From Alphaproteobacteria bacterium (lineage in GTDB: Bacteria; Myxococcota_A; UBA796; GCA-2862545): a DNA stretch of 64,000 nt. This document shows, piece after piece, positions 55,401 through 63,259 of this stretch (positions within the stretch are counted from its first letter, which is position 1; each line of letters begins with the position of its first letter). The DNA lies in the NCBI GenBank assembly GCA_020632875.1, contig JACKET010000005.1:1-64000 (forward strand), in the 5' to 3' direction. The notes beneath the pieces are model-generated. The model was not told the origin of the DNA. It saw only the letters and a list, made by a program, of their open reading frames with translations, and did not search any database. The translations under genes and the position numbers were made by a program.

Positions 55401-56079
55401 CGTACCAGTCGCTGGCGGGCGTCGGCTCGTGGCCCGCGGCCGACTCGGGCGCCATGTAGGCGGGCGTGCCGATGCGCACGTTCTGGCGGCCGTGGCGGCG
55501 CGCGGCGAGCTCTGCGGCGAGGCCGAAGTCGAGCAGCACCAGGCGGCCGTTGCCATCGACCAGGATGTTGGTGGGCTTGAGGTCGCGGTGGAGGATGCCC
55601 GAGTCGTGCATCGCCGTGACGCCGTGCACGATCTGCTCGATCGCGGCGCGCAGGTGGGCCTCGTGGAGGGTGCCGGTCGCGTCGGGCACCGCGGGCAGCA
55701 GGCCGCCGGAGCCGAGGGAGCCCTTCAGGTCGTCGGACACGATCGAGAGGTTGAACGTGTCTTCGCGTGCCGGGGACCAGCCGGGACGCACGTGGGAGAG
55801 GAAGTCGACGCCCTCGACGAGCTCCATCGTGAAGAACCACTGCTCGCCCTCGGTGAACAGCTCGTACAGCGACACGAGGTTCGGGTGGACGAAGTCGGTC
55901 AACGCGCGGAACTCGCGCTTGAAGCTGCGCACGGCGTCGGGCTCGAGCGACCGGACCGTCTTCAGCGCCACGGCGATGCCCTGATCGCGGTCGAAGGCCT
56001 CGTACACCACGCCGAACCCGCCCGACCCGAGGACCTTTCGGACCTCGAAGCGCGCCGTGCCCTGGAAAGCGGTCTCCAT
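52432..56079 (-). CDS. Ser/Thr protein kinase fused to an AAA-type ATPase and TPR-like regulator
   Basis: 1215 residues from ATG 56079; start chosen because the sequence before it is non-coding-like. Kinase domain: Gly-loop GSGGFGVVYE (18-27), Lys40 in ALK, catalytic HRDLKPTN (164-171), DFG (184-186) and a MAPES motif. The ATPase follows the GRDEEL motif at ~311, P-loop VTGPSGMGKS (336-345) and Walker B VVLYIDDVQWGD (~445). The last ~600 residues are TPR-like helices (AARLYGEAIALGEASTAVHAARAQALVSAGRPWEAGEAYLLAAEQTEG). This is the predicted cytoplasmic kinase/STAND-type ATPase design of Myxococcota, a signal switch. It is translationally coupled to the membrane lipid-kinase-like gene. Confidence 0.92.
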   Translation of the reverse strand: METAFQGTARFEVRKVLGSGGFGVVYEAFDRDQGIAVALKTVRSLEPDAVRSFKREFRALTDFVHPNLVSLYELFTEGEQWFFTMELVEGVDFLSHVRPGWSPAREDTFNLSIVSDDLKGSLGSGGLLPAVPDATGTLHEAHLRAAIEQIVHGVTAMHDSGILHRDLKPTNILVDGNGRLVLLDFGLAAELAARRHGRQNVRIGTPAYMAPESAAGHEPTPASDWYAVGCLLYEALTGRVPFLGEPRQILAAKRMKAPPTVAELAPQAPRDLAELAEALLRTDPTKRPTAPEIRKRLGIRAGAASRTAFVGRDEELRRLSDAVTQVLPGKPRVAVVTGPSGMGKSVLAEHFLAEIRDDADCLVFSGRCYERESVPFKALDELVDDIAGHLLSLPAADRHRYQPEHDAALMRVFQSFDGIFERTSPTDLEASELRRRAALALRELLGRLGEDAFVVLYIDDVQWGDADSAALLVDLLQPPDPPPVFLVATMRPEGAETDVPAAFEELRRLGVAVDTVEVGPLSEPSARQMLRGRIPEDRIPGLLEEANGTPFLLDALARHVVEFGSEGRVSVAGIVRQRMEVLPDAARELLEVIAVAGQPVGRDILREASGQPGDHAAVSRLVRSHLVRSMGTPGRERVVAYHDRVRETVVEDLGDRAQALHAALARAMDALGADAERRFVHHREAGNLDRARSLAIEAAESAADSLAFAHAARLYGEAIALGEASTAVHAARAQALVSAGRPWEAGEAYLLAAEQTEGIQAIEHRRAAAEQFLAGGHADRGIEEMQKVLAVLGLSLASSPNTALARFLWNRGRLWWRGLGYTLRDDVTPEELLEVDTLWSVASAMSVMDTMRATDFQVRHLLRALDVGEPYRICRALALEGAYAVTESSAKLDVSEQILGDAEALANQIERPHGRAIVQLQRAIREFLVSRWPECCEGLEKAEQLLRDCRGVTWELAQVATFYVDALSLRGDWARLKRIIGPRLTEARQNGNLQLTHYLEYARAVFVRIAEDDPDPGIAAMEATFVHRARHGFTTPDWWRMMGLSLLHAYKGDSEAAWDAWETDWPALKGSLLLRVDVMNVPGRYHRARLALARARDTGDRSFVSLARKEAAIIKKSTCGWGPALGLLVEGLCAHHEGDDGTALVQLADAEKQLVALDMRLHAVSARLRRAQWSGAPDAAGQVASAQAEMTRLGIVNPDRFAAVYAPQAGRDIQG

Positions 56080-56125
56080 GCGCCGGGAGACTACCGCAGG
56101 TGCGCGGGTGCTATCTTCCCGCGCC

Positions 56126-56797
56126 ATGTGGACCCTCGCCCTCTCGCTCGCCGTCGCCTCCGACCACTTCGACGGCCGCGCTGCGTCGCGCGACCCGGCG
56201 CGGGATCTCACCGATCTGTACGCGTGGTCGGACGACGTGGCCGGGGAGCGCCGGTTGCGCATCGTGCTCGACCTGCATCCGTTCGCCGGGCACCGGTCTC
56301 GGTTCAGCGACGACATCACGTACCGCGTCGACCTCCGGAGGGCCGAGGTCGTGGGGGTGGGCGCCGGCACGCGCGTGGAAACGGGCGACGCGTTCCGCAT
56401 CGACTGCCACCTGACCGAGTCACGCGACGCGATGCGCTGCCGCCTCGAGCCGCGCGGGCCGCACTGCCCGACGTGCGTGCGCGTGCTCACCGCGCGCCTC
56501 GACGACCCCGCGGGGGCCGAGGCCGACGGGATGCGGATGTACGCAGGGCTACGACGCGACCCGTTCTTCATCAACACCCTCGTGGTCTCCGAGAACCGCC
56601 CGCGACGCGGTCGCACGACCCCCCGCAAGCCGCTCGACGTGACCGACAACGCGCTGGTCAAAGCGAGCGTCCTGTCCCTCGCGTTCGAGCTGACGCCCGG
56701 CGAGGTGCTCGGCGGGGACGGGCTGTTCGCGGTGTCCGGCCGCTCGGTCTGGAAGGCGCATCTGCCCGACGTCCCCCGGCTCGGGAGGCTCGAGTGA
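56126..56797 (+). CDS. DUF4331-family secreted protein
   Basis: 223 residues from ATG 56126. Signal peptide MWTLALSLAVASDH runs straight into DHFDGRAASRDPARDLTDLYAWSDD, the DUF4331 signature (DHxDGPxxxxxPxxDITDLYAF). RIVLDLHPFAGHRSRFSDDITYRVDL and RDPFFINTLVV continue it. Family members are beta-rich and of unknown function. Two Cys-containing bits (CHLTES, HCPTCVRV) may bind metal. The next gene overlaps by GTGA. Confidence 0.85.
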   Translation: MWTLALSLAVASDHFDGRAASRDPARDLTDLYAWSDDVAGERRLRIVLDLHPFAGHRSRFSDDITYRVDLRRAEVVGVGAGTRVETGDAFRIDCHLTESRDAMRCRLEPRGPHCPTCVRVLTARLDDPAGAEADGMRMYAGLRRDPFFINTLVVSENRPRRGRTTPRKPLDVTDNALVKASVLSLAFELTPGEVLGGDGLFAVSGRSVWKAHLPDVPRLGRLE

Positions 56798-57855
56798 TCG
56801 CGCTCGCCCTGATGCTCGGGTGTCATCACCACGAGAAGCTCGTCGCGACCTGGCCGGGGCCCGACGGTCGTTCGTGTGACGACCAGCGGGTCATCGCCCT
56901 CGATCCCGACCCCTGGACGACCGTGAGCTCGGTGGCCGTCCGCCTCGACGCACGCTCGCCGGCGGCGGTCGCACGGGCGCGGGAGCCCGTGGCGGTCGTG
57001 CACCCCGCCGACCTCGCCGCGGGATTCCTGCTCGACCTCGACGGAGAGCTCGGCCCGGCCTCGTGCTCCGTCGTGCCCACGCACCCCGACGCCGAGCAGC
57101 GCGAGTGCGGCGGCTACGGCTTCACGCTGCACTACCAGCCCCTCTGCGAGCACCCCGCGATGGAGGAGGGGCTCGAGCGGAAGGCCCGCCCCGAGGTCGC
57201 GAACTTCGTCCTCGCGCAGAAGTTCGGGTCGAAGATGCCCGAAGACGACGTGCGGGACGCGTGGAACGCGCTCGAGCCGTTCGGTCTCGCCGCGCGCATC
57301 GCCGCCTGCGAGACCACGCCGGAGGCCGGGTGCGAGACGCTCCTCGCCGTCCGCGACCAGATGGACCGGGGCCTCGCGCGGCTCGACGCCCTCGACCGGT
57401 TCGACGATCCGAAGGACGCGCGCGACCTCGAAGCCATCGGCGCAGGGCTCGACTGGTGCCAGTGGACACCCACGCCCGACGGCCTCCGGTGCATCGACCC
57501 GCACCCGCTCCGCGAGCTGCTGCTCGACGACTACCTCGTGGTCGACACGACCCGGCGGTGCGGCATCGACACGCAGAGCTTCCTCGAGATCGAGCTGGCC
57601 CACCTCCAGGAACGCCCGCCCGGTCCCGACGGCGCCCGCCACCAGACGTGCGGCGGCCGCACCCTCGCCGACGACGTGGTCGACCGCCTCCTGACGCTGA
57701 CGATCAACGGCCCGCACCGCGTGCCGCCCGGCGCACCGCTCTACGGCCCCACCGACGCCGAGGCCGACCCCCAGCGCGGTGACGGGGTCGACGGTCCGCC
57801 CGAGCCGTTCGACGCGGTGTTCCCGTGGCTGCGGCCCCCGCGGCGGCCGAAGTAG
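56794..57855 (+). CDS. Cys-rich lipoprotein, unknown, coupled to DUF4331
   Basis: 353 residues from GTG 56794 (GTGA overlap). Lipoprotein signal VIALALMLGC, followed at once by HHHEK, a possible metal site. The mature sequence has Cys in pairs (SCSVV, ECGGYG, PLCEH, AACETTPEAGCE, WCQW, RCID, RCGID, TCGG), and a conserved-looking part with GLDWCQWTPTPDGLRC and LLLDDYLVVDTTRRCGIDTQSFLEIELAHLQ. The long frame upstream is antisense to the kinase gene. With the DUF4331 gene it forms a two-gene surface operon. No family is recognised. Confidence 0.75.
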   Translation: MIALALMLGCHHHEKLVATWPGPDGRSCDDQRVIALDPDPWTTVSSVAVRLDARSPAAVARAREPVAVVHPADLAAGFLLDLDGELGPASCSVVPTHPDAEQRECGGYGFTLHYQPLCEHPAMEEGLERKARPEVANFVLAQKFGSKMPEDDVRDAWNALEPFGLAARIAACETTPEAGCETLLAVRDQMDRGLARLDALDRFDDPKDARDLEAIGAGLDWCQWTPTPDGLRCIDPHPLRELLLDDYLVVDTTRRCGIDTQSFLEIELAHLQERPPGPDGARHQTCGGRTLADDVVDRLLTLTINGPHRVPPGAPLYGPTDAEADPQRGDGVDGPPEPFDAVFPWLRPPRRPK

Positions 57856-57856
57856 C

Positions 57857-58156
57857 CTATGGCTCGTCGGTCGACGCCGGCGGGCCGAGCAGCCGGTGCC
57901 GGATGCCCGCGACGACGGGGGTGAGCACCACGGTGGCGCCGATGCGGATGGGCTTGGTGAGCTGCGTGGCCGCGTAGGCCGCCCAGAACTTGCCCACGCT
58001 GCCCGCGGTGCCGTCGACCTCGAAGCCCGTGCTGATGGCGACCCAGAAGCCCAGCAGGGTGAGCAGGAAGATCGCGAGCCACACGACGAGCGCGATGGTT
58101 CCGTACTCCGCGAAGAGCGTCTTGAGCTTCTCGCCCTGTGCCTTCCACCAGGTCAT
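57857..58156 (-). CDS. DUF1279 (FAM210-like) membrane protein
   Basis: 99 residues. The core GEKLKTLFAEYGTIALVVWLAIFLLTLLGFWVAISTG matches the DUF1279 pattern, with a helix that includes EYG and a hydrophobic span. A second hydrophobic segment lies at ~66-85 (IRIGATVVLTPVVAGI). In eukaryotes this domain occurs in FAM210 mitochondrial proteins; its bacterial role is unknown. It is convergent with the lipoprotein gene, one bp apart. Confidence 0.85.
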   Translation of the reverse strand: MTWWKAQGEKLKTLFAEYGTIALVVWLAIFLLTLLGFWVAISTGFEVDGTAGSVGKFWAAYAATQLTKPIRIGATVVLTPVVAGIRHRLLGPPASTDEP

Positions 58157-58210
58157 CCGGTCCGACTATTCCATTCGGGGTCGTGGCGCTCCCGAGCCGC
58201 GGCCCTGGAG

Positions 58211-60328
58211 CTACTCGGGCTTGCGCTCGGAGCCCTGGAAGCGCCAGGTCAGGTCGCCGTTGTTCTTCCAGTCGAACACGACGTCGCCGAAGGGCGAGCT
58301 CATGAGGAGCTCGACGTCGTCGGGGTGCTTCGCGCCGTCGGCGTCGAAGTTGTCGACGGCCGCGAAGCGGAGCTGGATGCTGTCGCCTTCGATCACGTTG
58401 TCTTGCGCCTCGTAGAGCGTGTCGCCGTACCGCAGCCGGAACATCGGGCGCAGGATCGAGAGCTCGCGCGGGAGCTGGACGACGAGGTTGTCGGCGCCGT
58501 ACTTCGACTCCATCTCGAGCTGCGCCACCTGGCTCGCGCCCTCGAGCAGCGAGTCGACCGTGCCCTGGAACTCGGGGTGGCGGCGGGCGAGGGGGTGCTC
58601 GATGGGCTTCGCGTCGGGCTGCTTGCCGGCGAGTGCCTTGCGCGTGCGCTGGGCGTCGCGGAGCTCTTTCTGCTTCGAGATGCGGTACTGGTCGGTATCG
58701 ACCCAGGTGACCGCCTCGTCGCTGATGAGGATGGCGCGGTGCACGACGATGTCGACGACCGACTTCTGCTTGCCGAACACCTCTTCGTCGATCTCGACGC
58801 TTCCGAACGAGGTCTTCGTGTGCGGCTCGACGGACGGCATGGTGTCGGGCGCGGCCAGCGCCACGTAGTCGCCGGCGTACATGTCGGTGAACTGCACGGC
58901 CAGCACGAGCGTCGCGTTGTGCAGGGCGCGCGGGGACCGGTTGTTCACGGACAGGTTCAGCGAGCTGCCCATCATCGCCGCGCCGGCTTCGAGGTCGAGG
59001 TACGTGTCTTCGGGGAAGATCTCCCAGAAGTGGGGGCCCAGCAGCTCGTGGCAGAAGGCCACGTCGCTGATGATGAAGTCCCACTGCTGCTGGGTGCGGC
59101 GGCGGGCGAAGTGGTCGAGCACCTTCTTCTTGCCGCCTTCGAGATCCCCGGCATCGAACAGGTTCTTCGCCATCTGCAGGTCGGGGCTGAAGTACCCGGC
59201 GCCGAGCATCGTGGACTGGTAGAGCTCGACGATGAAGTTGCCCTCGCGCGACTGCCGCAGGAACGACCGCATCTTGTACGGGTTCAGCATGTCGGTGAGC
59301 TGCTGCGCCTGCTTCGGGTAGTACGCGGCGGACTGCTGGAACGCGAGCTGGGCCGCGCGGGTGTCGCCCTTGCGCGACTGGTGCACGCCCATGAGCAGGA
59401 ACGCGGGCGCGGTGGAGTCGGGGTGCTCCTGCATGTAGTCGTCGAGGATCTCTTCGATCTCGCCGGCGTTCTCGAGGTTGTCGAGCTCGATGAGGGCCAT
59501 CGCCTTGAGGAGGTGGGCCTCCTTCTCGTGCGGAGCCTTCTCGATGGCGAGGTCGGCGGCGGCGAGGACCTGCTCCCAGTCGCCGTTGTTGGCCGCGAGG
59601 TAGGCGCGGTCGCGCAGCACGGAGAGCTGGTCCCACTCCTCGATGTACTTGTAGTACACGTCGCCGTAGTCCACGAGCGCCTGCATCAGCTCGGTCTCGA
59701 TGCCGGCGATGTCGCGGACGAGCTGCTCGTGGTCGGACCGCTCCTGCTTCAGCTCGGTGAGGAGCTGCTGGGCCTGGGCGCGATCGACGGAGAGCTGGGC
59801 TTCGGGCGAGATCATGTTCGCCTCGCCGCTCACGGAGACGACCGACAGCGTCGTGAGCAGGAGCTCGCTCGTGATCTCCCACATCGCCTTCTGGTCGTCG
59901 GCCTCGACCTGCTTGGCGTACAGCCGCATGAGGACGTCGAGGACCTCCTTGCGGGCCTCGAGCACCTCGGGGGAGACGTCGGAGTAGTCCTGGCGGGAGG
60001 CCCAGACGAGGTACTCCTCGAGGGTCTGGTCTTTCTTCATCGCGAGATCGATCTCGTGGATGACCCGGACCGTCTTGTCGATGTCGTAGGGCTTCTCGGG
60101 CTCTTTCGTCGCCTCTTCGAGCGCCTCCATCATCGGCTGGAACTGCTGCTCGGCAGCGGCCTCCTGCTCGACCTTCGCGGCCTCGAACGCCTGCTTGCTG
60201 GAGTAGTCCCAGTACAGGTACGCACCCACGGGGACCACCACGACCAGCACCGCCGCGGTGGTGCAGCCGAAGAAGAAGTTCCGGCCGAAGTTGCCGGGAC
60301 GCTTCGCGGTGGCCCCCGAGTCGCTCAT
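58211..60328 (-). CDS. single-pass membrane protein with TPR-like and unknown domains
   Basis: 705 residues from ATG 60328, with GAGGC upstream that overlaps the end of the LysM gene. One membrane helix at ~22-42 (TAAVLVVVVPVGAYLYW). Residues ~50-330 are helical with tetratricopeptide-like units (EEWDQLSVLRDRAYLAANNGDWEQVLAAADLAIEKAPHEKEAHLLKAMALIELDNLENAGEIEEILDDYMQEHPDSTAPAFLLMGVHQSRKGDTRAAQLAFQQSAAYYP is one span). Residues ~440-705 are a beta-rich domain of unknown family. It is probably a cell-envelope assembly or scaffold protein, encoded with the LysM gene. Confidence 0.75.
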   Translation of the reverse strand: MSDSGATAKRPGNFGRNFFFGCTTAAVLVVVVPVGAYLYWDYSSKQAFEAAKVEQEAAAEQQFQPMMEALEEATKEPEKPYDIDKTVRVIHEIDLAMKKDQTLEEYLVWASRQDYSDVSPEVLEARKEVLDVLMRLYAKQVEADDQKAMWEITSELLLTTLSVVSVSGEANMISPEAQLSVDRAQAQQLLTELKQERSDHEQLVRDIAGIETELMQALVDYGDVYYKYIEEWDQLSVLRDRAYLAANNGDWEQVLAAADLAIEKAPHEKEAHLLKAMALIELDNLENAGEIEEILDDYMQEHPDSTAPAFLLMGVHQSRKGDTRAAQLAFQQSAAYYPKQAQQLTDMLNPYKMRSFLRQSREGNFIVELYQSTMLGAGYFSPDLQMAKNLFDAGDLEGGKKKVLDHFARRRTQQQWDFIISDVAFCHELLGPHFWEIFPEDTYLDLEAGAAMMGSSLNLSVNNRSPRALHNATLVLAVQFTDMYAGDYVALAAPDTMPSVEPHTKTSFGSVEIDEEVFGKQKSVVDIVVHRAILISDEAVTWVDTDQYRISKQKELRDAQRTRKALAGKQPDAKPIEHPLARRHPEFQGTVDSLLEGASQVAQLEMESKYGADNLVVQLPRELSILRPMFRLRYGDTLYEAQDNVIEGDSIQLRFAAVDNFDADGAKHPDDVELLMSSPFGDVVFDWKNNGDLTWRFQGSERKPE

Positions 60329-60335
60329 CGGTGCC

Positions 60336-61058
60336 TCAGGCGTTCGCCACGCTCGGGTCGACGGCCGGCCCGGCGAGCGGAATCACGAGCTGCTGGCCGA
60401 CCGCGATGGCGTCGGGGTTCGCCAGGGAGCCGCGGTTCGCCTCGAAGATGTCGGTGTAGCGCTTCGCGTCGCCGTAGTAGAACTTCGCGATCTTGCCGAG
60501 CGTGTCGCCCTTCGCGACCGTGTGGGTCGAGTTGGCGAGGCGCGGGATGCGCAGCACCTGCCCCGGGTAGATCTTGTCGGGGTGGTCGAGCATCGGCTTG
60601 TTCGCCTCGAAGATGTGGTCGAACAGCTGCATGTTGCCGTACTGGGTGAGCGCGATCTTCGAGAGCGTGTCGCCCTTCACGACGGTGTGGTGGATGGCGG
60701 GAGGAGCGGGGATCTCGACCGCGATCTCTTCGGACACGGCACCCACACCCTCGGTGTTGCCGGCGATGAGGATCGCCTTCTCCTTGTCTTCCTGCGAGGT
60801 CGCGGTGCCCGACAGGCTCACGGTCTCGCCATCGAACGAAACGTCGAGGTCGCGGATCACGATGCCGTGGCTCTGGATGGCCGCGGCGATGTCGAGGGAG
60901 ACGGCCTTGCGGACGAGGACGTCGCGCTCTGCGGTGGCGGCGACCTGCTGGCTCGCCTGGAGCGCCGCCTTCGCGGCCGATTCGGCCTCGGCAGCCGCCG
61001 AGCCTCCGAAGAGTCCGAGCTTCCGACCTGCCGACTTCACGAACGAGAACATGCCCAT
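60336..61058 (-). CDS. BON-LysM protein (Kbp/YgaU-like) with two LysM domains
   Basis: 240 residues from ATG 61058, with GGAGAAG upstream. A hydrophobic N-terminus (MGMFSFVKSAGRKLGLFGG) is followed by an Ala-rich coiled stretch. Residues ~45-115 are a BON domain (LDIAAAIQSHGIVIRDLDVSFDGETVSLSGTATSQEDKEKAILIAGNTEGVGAVSEEI). Two LysM domains follow (HTVVKGDTLSKIALTQYG; HTVAKGDTLGKIAKFYYGDAKRYTDIFEANRGSLANPDAIAVGQQL). E. coli Kbp has one BON and one LysM; here there are two LysM. The role is peptidoglycan-associated or potassium-related binding, by family. Confidence 0.9.
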   Translation of the reverse strand: MGMFSFVKSAGRKLGLFGGSAAAEAESAAKAALQASQQVAATAERDVLVRKAVSLDIAAAIQSHGIVIRDLDVSFDGETVSLSGTATSQEDKEKAILIAGNTEGVGAVSEEIAVEIPAPPAIHHTVVKGDTLSKIALTQYGNMQLFDHIFEANKPMLDHPDKIYPGQVLRIPRLANSTHTVAKGDTLGKIAKFYYGDAKRYTDIFEANRGSLANPDAIAVGQQLVIPLAGPAVDPSVANA

Positions 61059-61150
61059 GTGTTTCTTCTCCTTGTCCCCGAATCCGGGACCGTCCAGAGG
61101 GTGCGGCACCTGCCGCGCGAGAGGTCGGGCGACGAGAGCCGCCCGGAGGT

Positions 61151-61666
61151 TCAGCCGAAGAGCCCGCCGAGCCCGCCGAGCGGGTTGCCGGCCTTCGGCT
61201 GCGAGCCCGTCAGGAACGGGGCGACCGCGAGCATGCGGTCGAGCCAGGCCTTGTCCATGCGGCTCTCGAGGAACTGGAGCAGGATCGGGGCCGCCATCAT
61301 GGCCTTCGTCTCGTCGAGGCCGACCTTGCCGAGCACCGCGGCGAGCAGCGCGGCATTCTGCGCCTGCTTGCCCGCGACCGCCCCGAGGAGCTGGTTGCCG
61401 GCGCCGCTGCCGGCCATGCCCATGAGCCCGCCGAGCATGCCGCCGCCACCCGCGGGAGCCGCGGAGGGTGCGCCGGCGAGCGCCTTCGCCTGATCGAGCC
61501 AGCCGCCCATCTCGGGCACGGCGCTGTCGAGCTTCGACGCCACTTCGGCGCCGTCGTCGTGGGCTTCGGCCTGGCTCTGCACCGTGGCGAGCATCGCGCC
61601 GGCGACGGCCTGGGCCTGGTTGCTCTCGATACCGAAGGCGCCCGACAGGGCAGAGACGAGATCCAT
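61151..61666 (-). CDS. DUF2780-like Gly/Met-rich protein
   Basis: 171 residues from ATG 61666, with GGAGG upstream, chosen over the longer frame starting at 61729. Residues ~80-110 are GGGGMLGGLMGMAGSG-type, with Met and Gly. The last part (AALLAAVLGKVGLDETKAMMAAPILLQFLESRMDKAWLDRML) has the pattern of the DUF2780/VcgC-like family. Function is unknown. It is part of the minus-strand set with the LysM gene. Confidence 0.6.
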   Translation of the reverse strand: MDLVSALSGAFGIESNQAQAVAGAMLATVQSQAEAHDDGAEVASKLDSAVPEMGGWLDQAKALAGAPSAAPAGGGGMLGGLMGMAGSGAGNQLLGAVAGKQAQNAALLAAVLGKVGLDETKAMMAAPILLQFLESRMDKAWLDRMLAVAPFLTGSQPKAGNPLGGLGGLFG

Positions 61667-61756
61667 GCGTCCTCCAAACCACTCCAGGAGCGGGTCCACA
61701 GAGTGGCGCGCCAACCCCCTGGCGCCCATGACACGTGGCTTACTACCACGGCCGGG

Positions 61757-62278
61757 TCAGCGGATGACGGACCCCTTCCGTCCGACGTAGAGGAGGTGGC
61801 GCCACAGTCCCATCCAGGAGGTCGCCCGCGCGACGTGGAGCGGGGCGAGGCGATCGCCGAGGGCTTCGACGAGACCGCTCCGCGCATGGATCCCCGACCG
61901 GCGCAGGAGCGCCTCGAGGTCGAGGGTCGACGCCCCCTCGAGCTCCAGGAGCGCGAGGTGTCCGCCGAGGGGGAGCCGGTCCGCGAGCTCGTCCGCGAGC
62001 CGCGCGTCGCTCTTGAAGGTCGCCGTGAGCCCGAATGCGCAGAGGATCGCATCCGCCTCGTGTCCGTCGAGACGATCGGGCTCGGAGACCACGACGAGCG
62101 CGTCCGGGAAGGTCTTCGCGAGCAGCGTGGAGGTCCGCTCGTCGGCGCCGACCTGGAGGATCCGCCGCGGTCTGGCGTCCAGCGCGAGGAGCTCGACGAG
62201 CGGATCGGAGGGCAGCCGCCACGGCTGTCGATCGAGGAAGCGGCGGGTGGGGTGGGTCTGGGACAGCGTTGCGTTCAC
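61757..62278 (-). CDS. small methyltransferase-like protein
   Basis: 173 residues from GTG 62278, with CGGAGG upstream. Residues ~35-60 (PRRILQVGADERTSTLLAKTFPDALVVVSEPDRL) look like the SAM-binding Rossmann start of class I methyltransferases, and ADAILCAFGLTATF and LPLGGHLALLELEG continue it. The catalytic core is short, so it may lack activity or work as a partner. Another reading is a small unknown. It is separated from the OmpA-like gene by 86 bp. Confidence 0.6.
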   Translation of the reverse strand: MNATLSQTHPTRRFLDRQPWRLPSDPLVELLALDARPRRILQVGADERTSTLLAKTFPDALVVVSEPDRLDGHEADAILCAFGLTATFKSDARLADELADRLPLGGHLALLELEGASTLDLEALLRRSGIHARSGLVEALGDRLAPLHVARATSWMGLWRHLLYVGRKGSVIR

Positions 62279-62364
62279 GGCGACCTCCGGGTTCGGGGGA
62301 TGCCGTATGGGGCCGAATCCACGTTCTCGTGACGGCCGGGCGAAACCCTCGCGCCGCGCCTGCG

Positions 62365-63060
62365 TCAGTCCGTGGAACGCGCCAGCCGGACGGCCGTTCC
62401 GGCGCCCGTCGGCTCCACGGACAGGAGCCAGCCCGCGCGCTCGGCGTACAGCGCTTCGCCGTCGCGGCTCGCGTTCCACCCGGTGCCGAGGCAGCGCTCC
62501 ATCCGTGCGGAGGCCGTCGCCAGCGGGCCACTTCGCGTCCAGGACGTGGGCTCGCCCTTGCGCACGGCCGCTTCGAGGTCGGTGCACCAGGAATCCACGA
62601 TGGGCGCGGGTGCGACCGGTGCGACCGGTGCGACGGGCTCCGGCGCGGCGGGTCGGGGAGGGCGGGTGTCGGGCGCCGCGGTGTGGAGCTCGACGCGCCG
62701 GTTGTGGGAGCGACCCTCCTCCGTGGCGTTCGTGTCGATGGGGTAGTCCTCGCCGTACCCGACCGCCGTCACGCGGCCCTCCGGGACTCCCGCCGCGATC
62801 AGGGCGGCCCGCACGGCGTCTGCGCGGTCCTGGCTCGTGCGGACGTTGAACGCGGACGCCCCCCGCGAGTCGGTGTGGGCCTCGACCTGCACCGTGAGCG
62901 CGGGGTCGGCGGTCAGCGCGCACACGAGGGAGGCGATGGCCGCTTCGGAGCCCGTGAGCTCGGCGGTGCCTGCGCGGAACGCGATCGGCGCCGAGGGCTG
63001 GAGCTGGCCGTCGGCGTGCGTCGCGCAGTCGGCGGCCAGAGCGAGGGAGAGGAGCAGCAC
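62365..63060 (-). CDS. secreted OmpA-domain protein
   Basis: 231 residues from GTG 63060, with GGAGG 7 nt upstream; the frame is open to 63117, but the Shine-Dalgarno and signal peptide (VLLLSLALAADCATHADG) support this start. The OmpA domain covers ~25-130: PIAFRAGTAELTGSEAAIASLV, VQVEAHTDSRGASAFNVRTSQDRADAVRAALIAAGVPEGRVTAVGYGEDYPIDTN, and EGRSHNRRVEL. A Pro/Val linker (VAPVAPVAPAP, from a 9-bp tandem repeat near 62610) leads to a Cys-containing C-terminal domain (residues ~150-231). It probably binds peptidoglycan. Confidence 0.9.
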   Translation of the reverse strand: MLLLSLALAADCATHADGQLQPSAPIAFRAGTAELTGSEAAIASLVCALTADPALTVQVEAHTDSRGASAFNVRTSQDRADAVRAALIAAGVPEGRVTAVGYGEDYPIDTNATEEGRSHNRRVELHTAAPDTRPPRPAAPEPVAPVAPVAPAPIVDSWCTDLEAAVRKGEPTSWTRSGPLATASARMERCLGTGWNASRDGEALYAERAGWLLSVEPTGAGTAVRLARSTD

Positions 63061-63259
63061 GTCGGCCTCCGGAGAGTGGGAATGTACCCAGTCCCTGGGA
63101 CTTCTGGCACGCCCCACCGGTTCCCCCGTCCGGTGTCAGAGCGAACCCGAACATGCCGAGAAGAGCGTCTTTCGGAGGTTCTCGGAGATTCCGTTCTCCG
63201 GTGCCTGCGGAGCCGGGTCGGGGCACGAATCGTGCTCTCCCGCAGAGAAGGGAGGTCGG

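Noticed and set aside
52594..57855. A 1753-codon plus-strand open frame across the kinase gene
   Set aside because: It is antisense to the kinase-ATPase with low-complexity Arg/Ala content; only its end (56794-57855) is a real gene.
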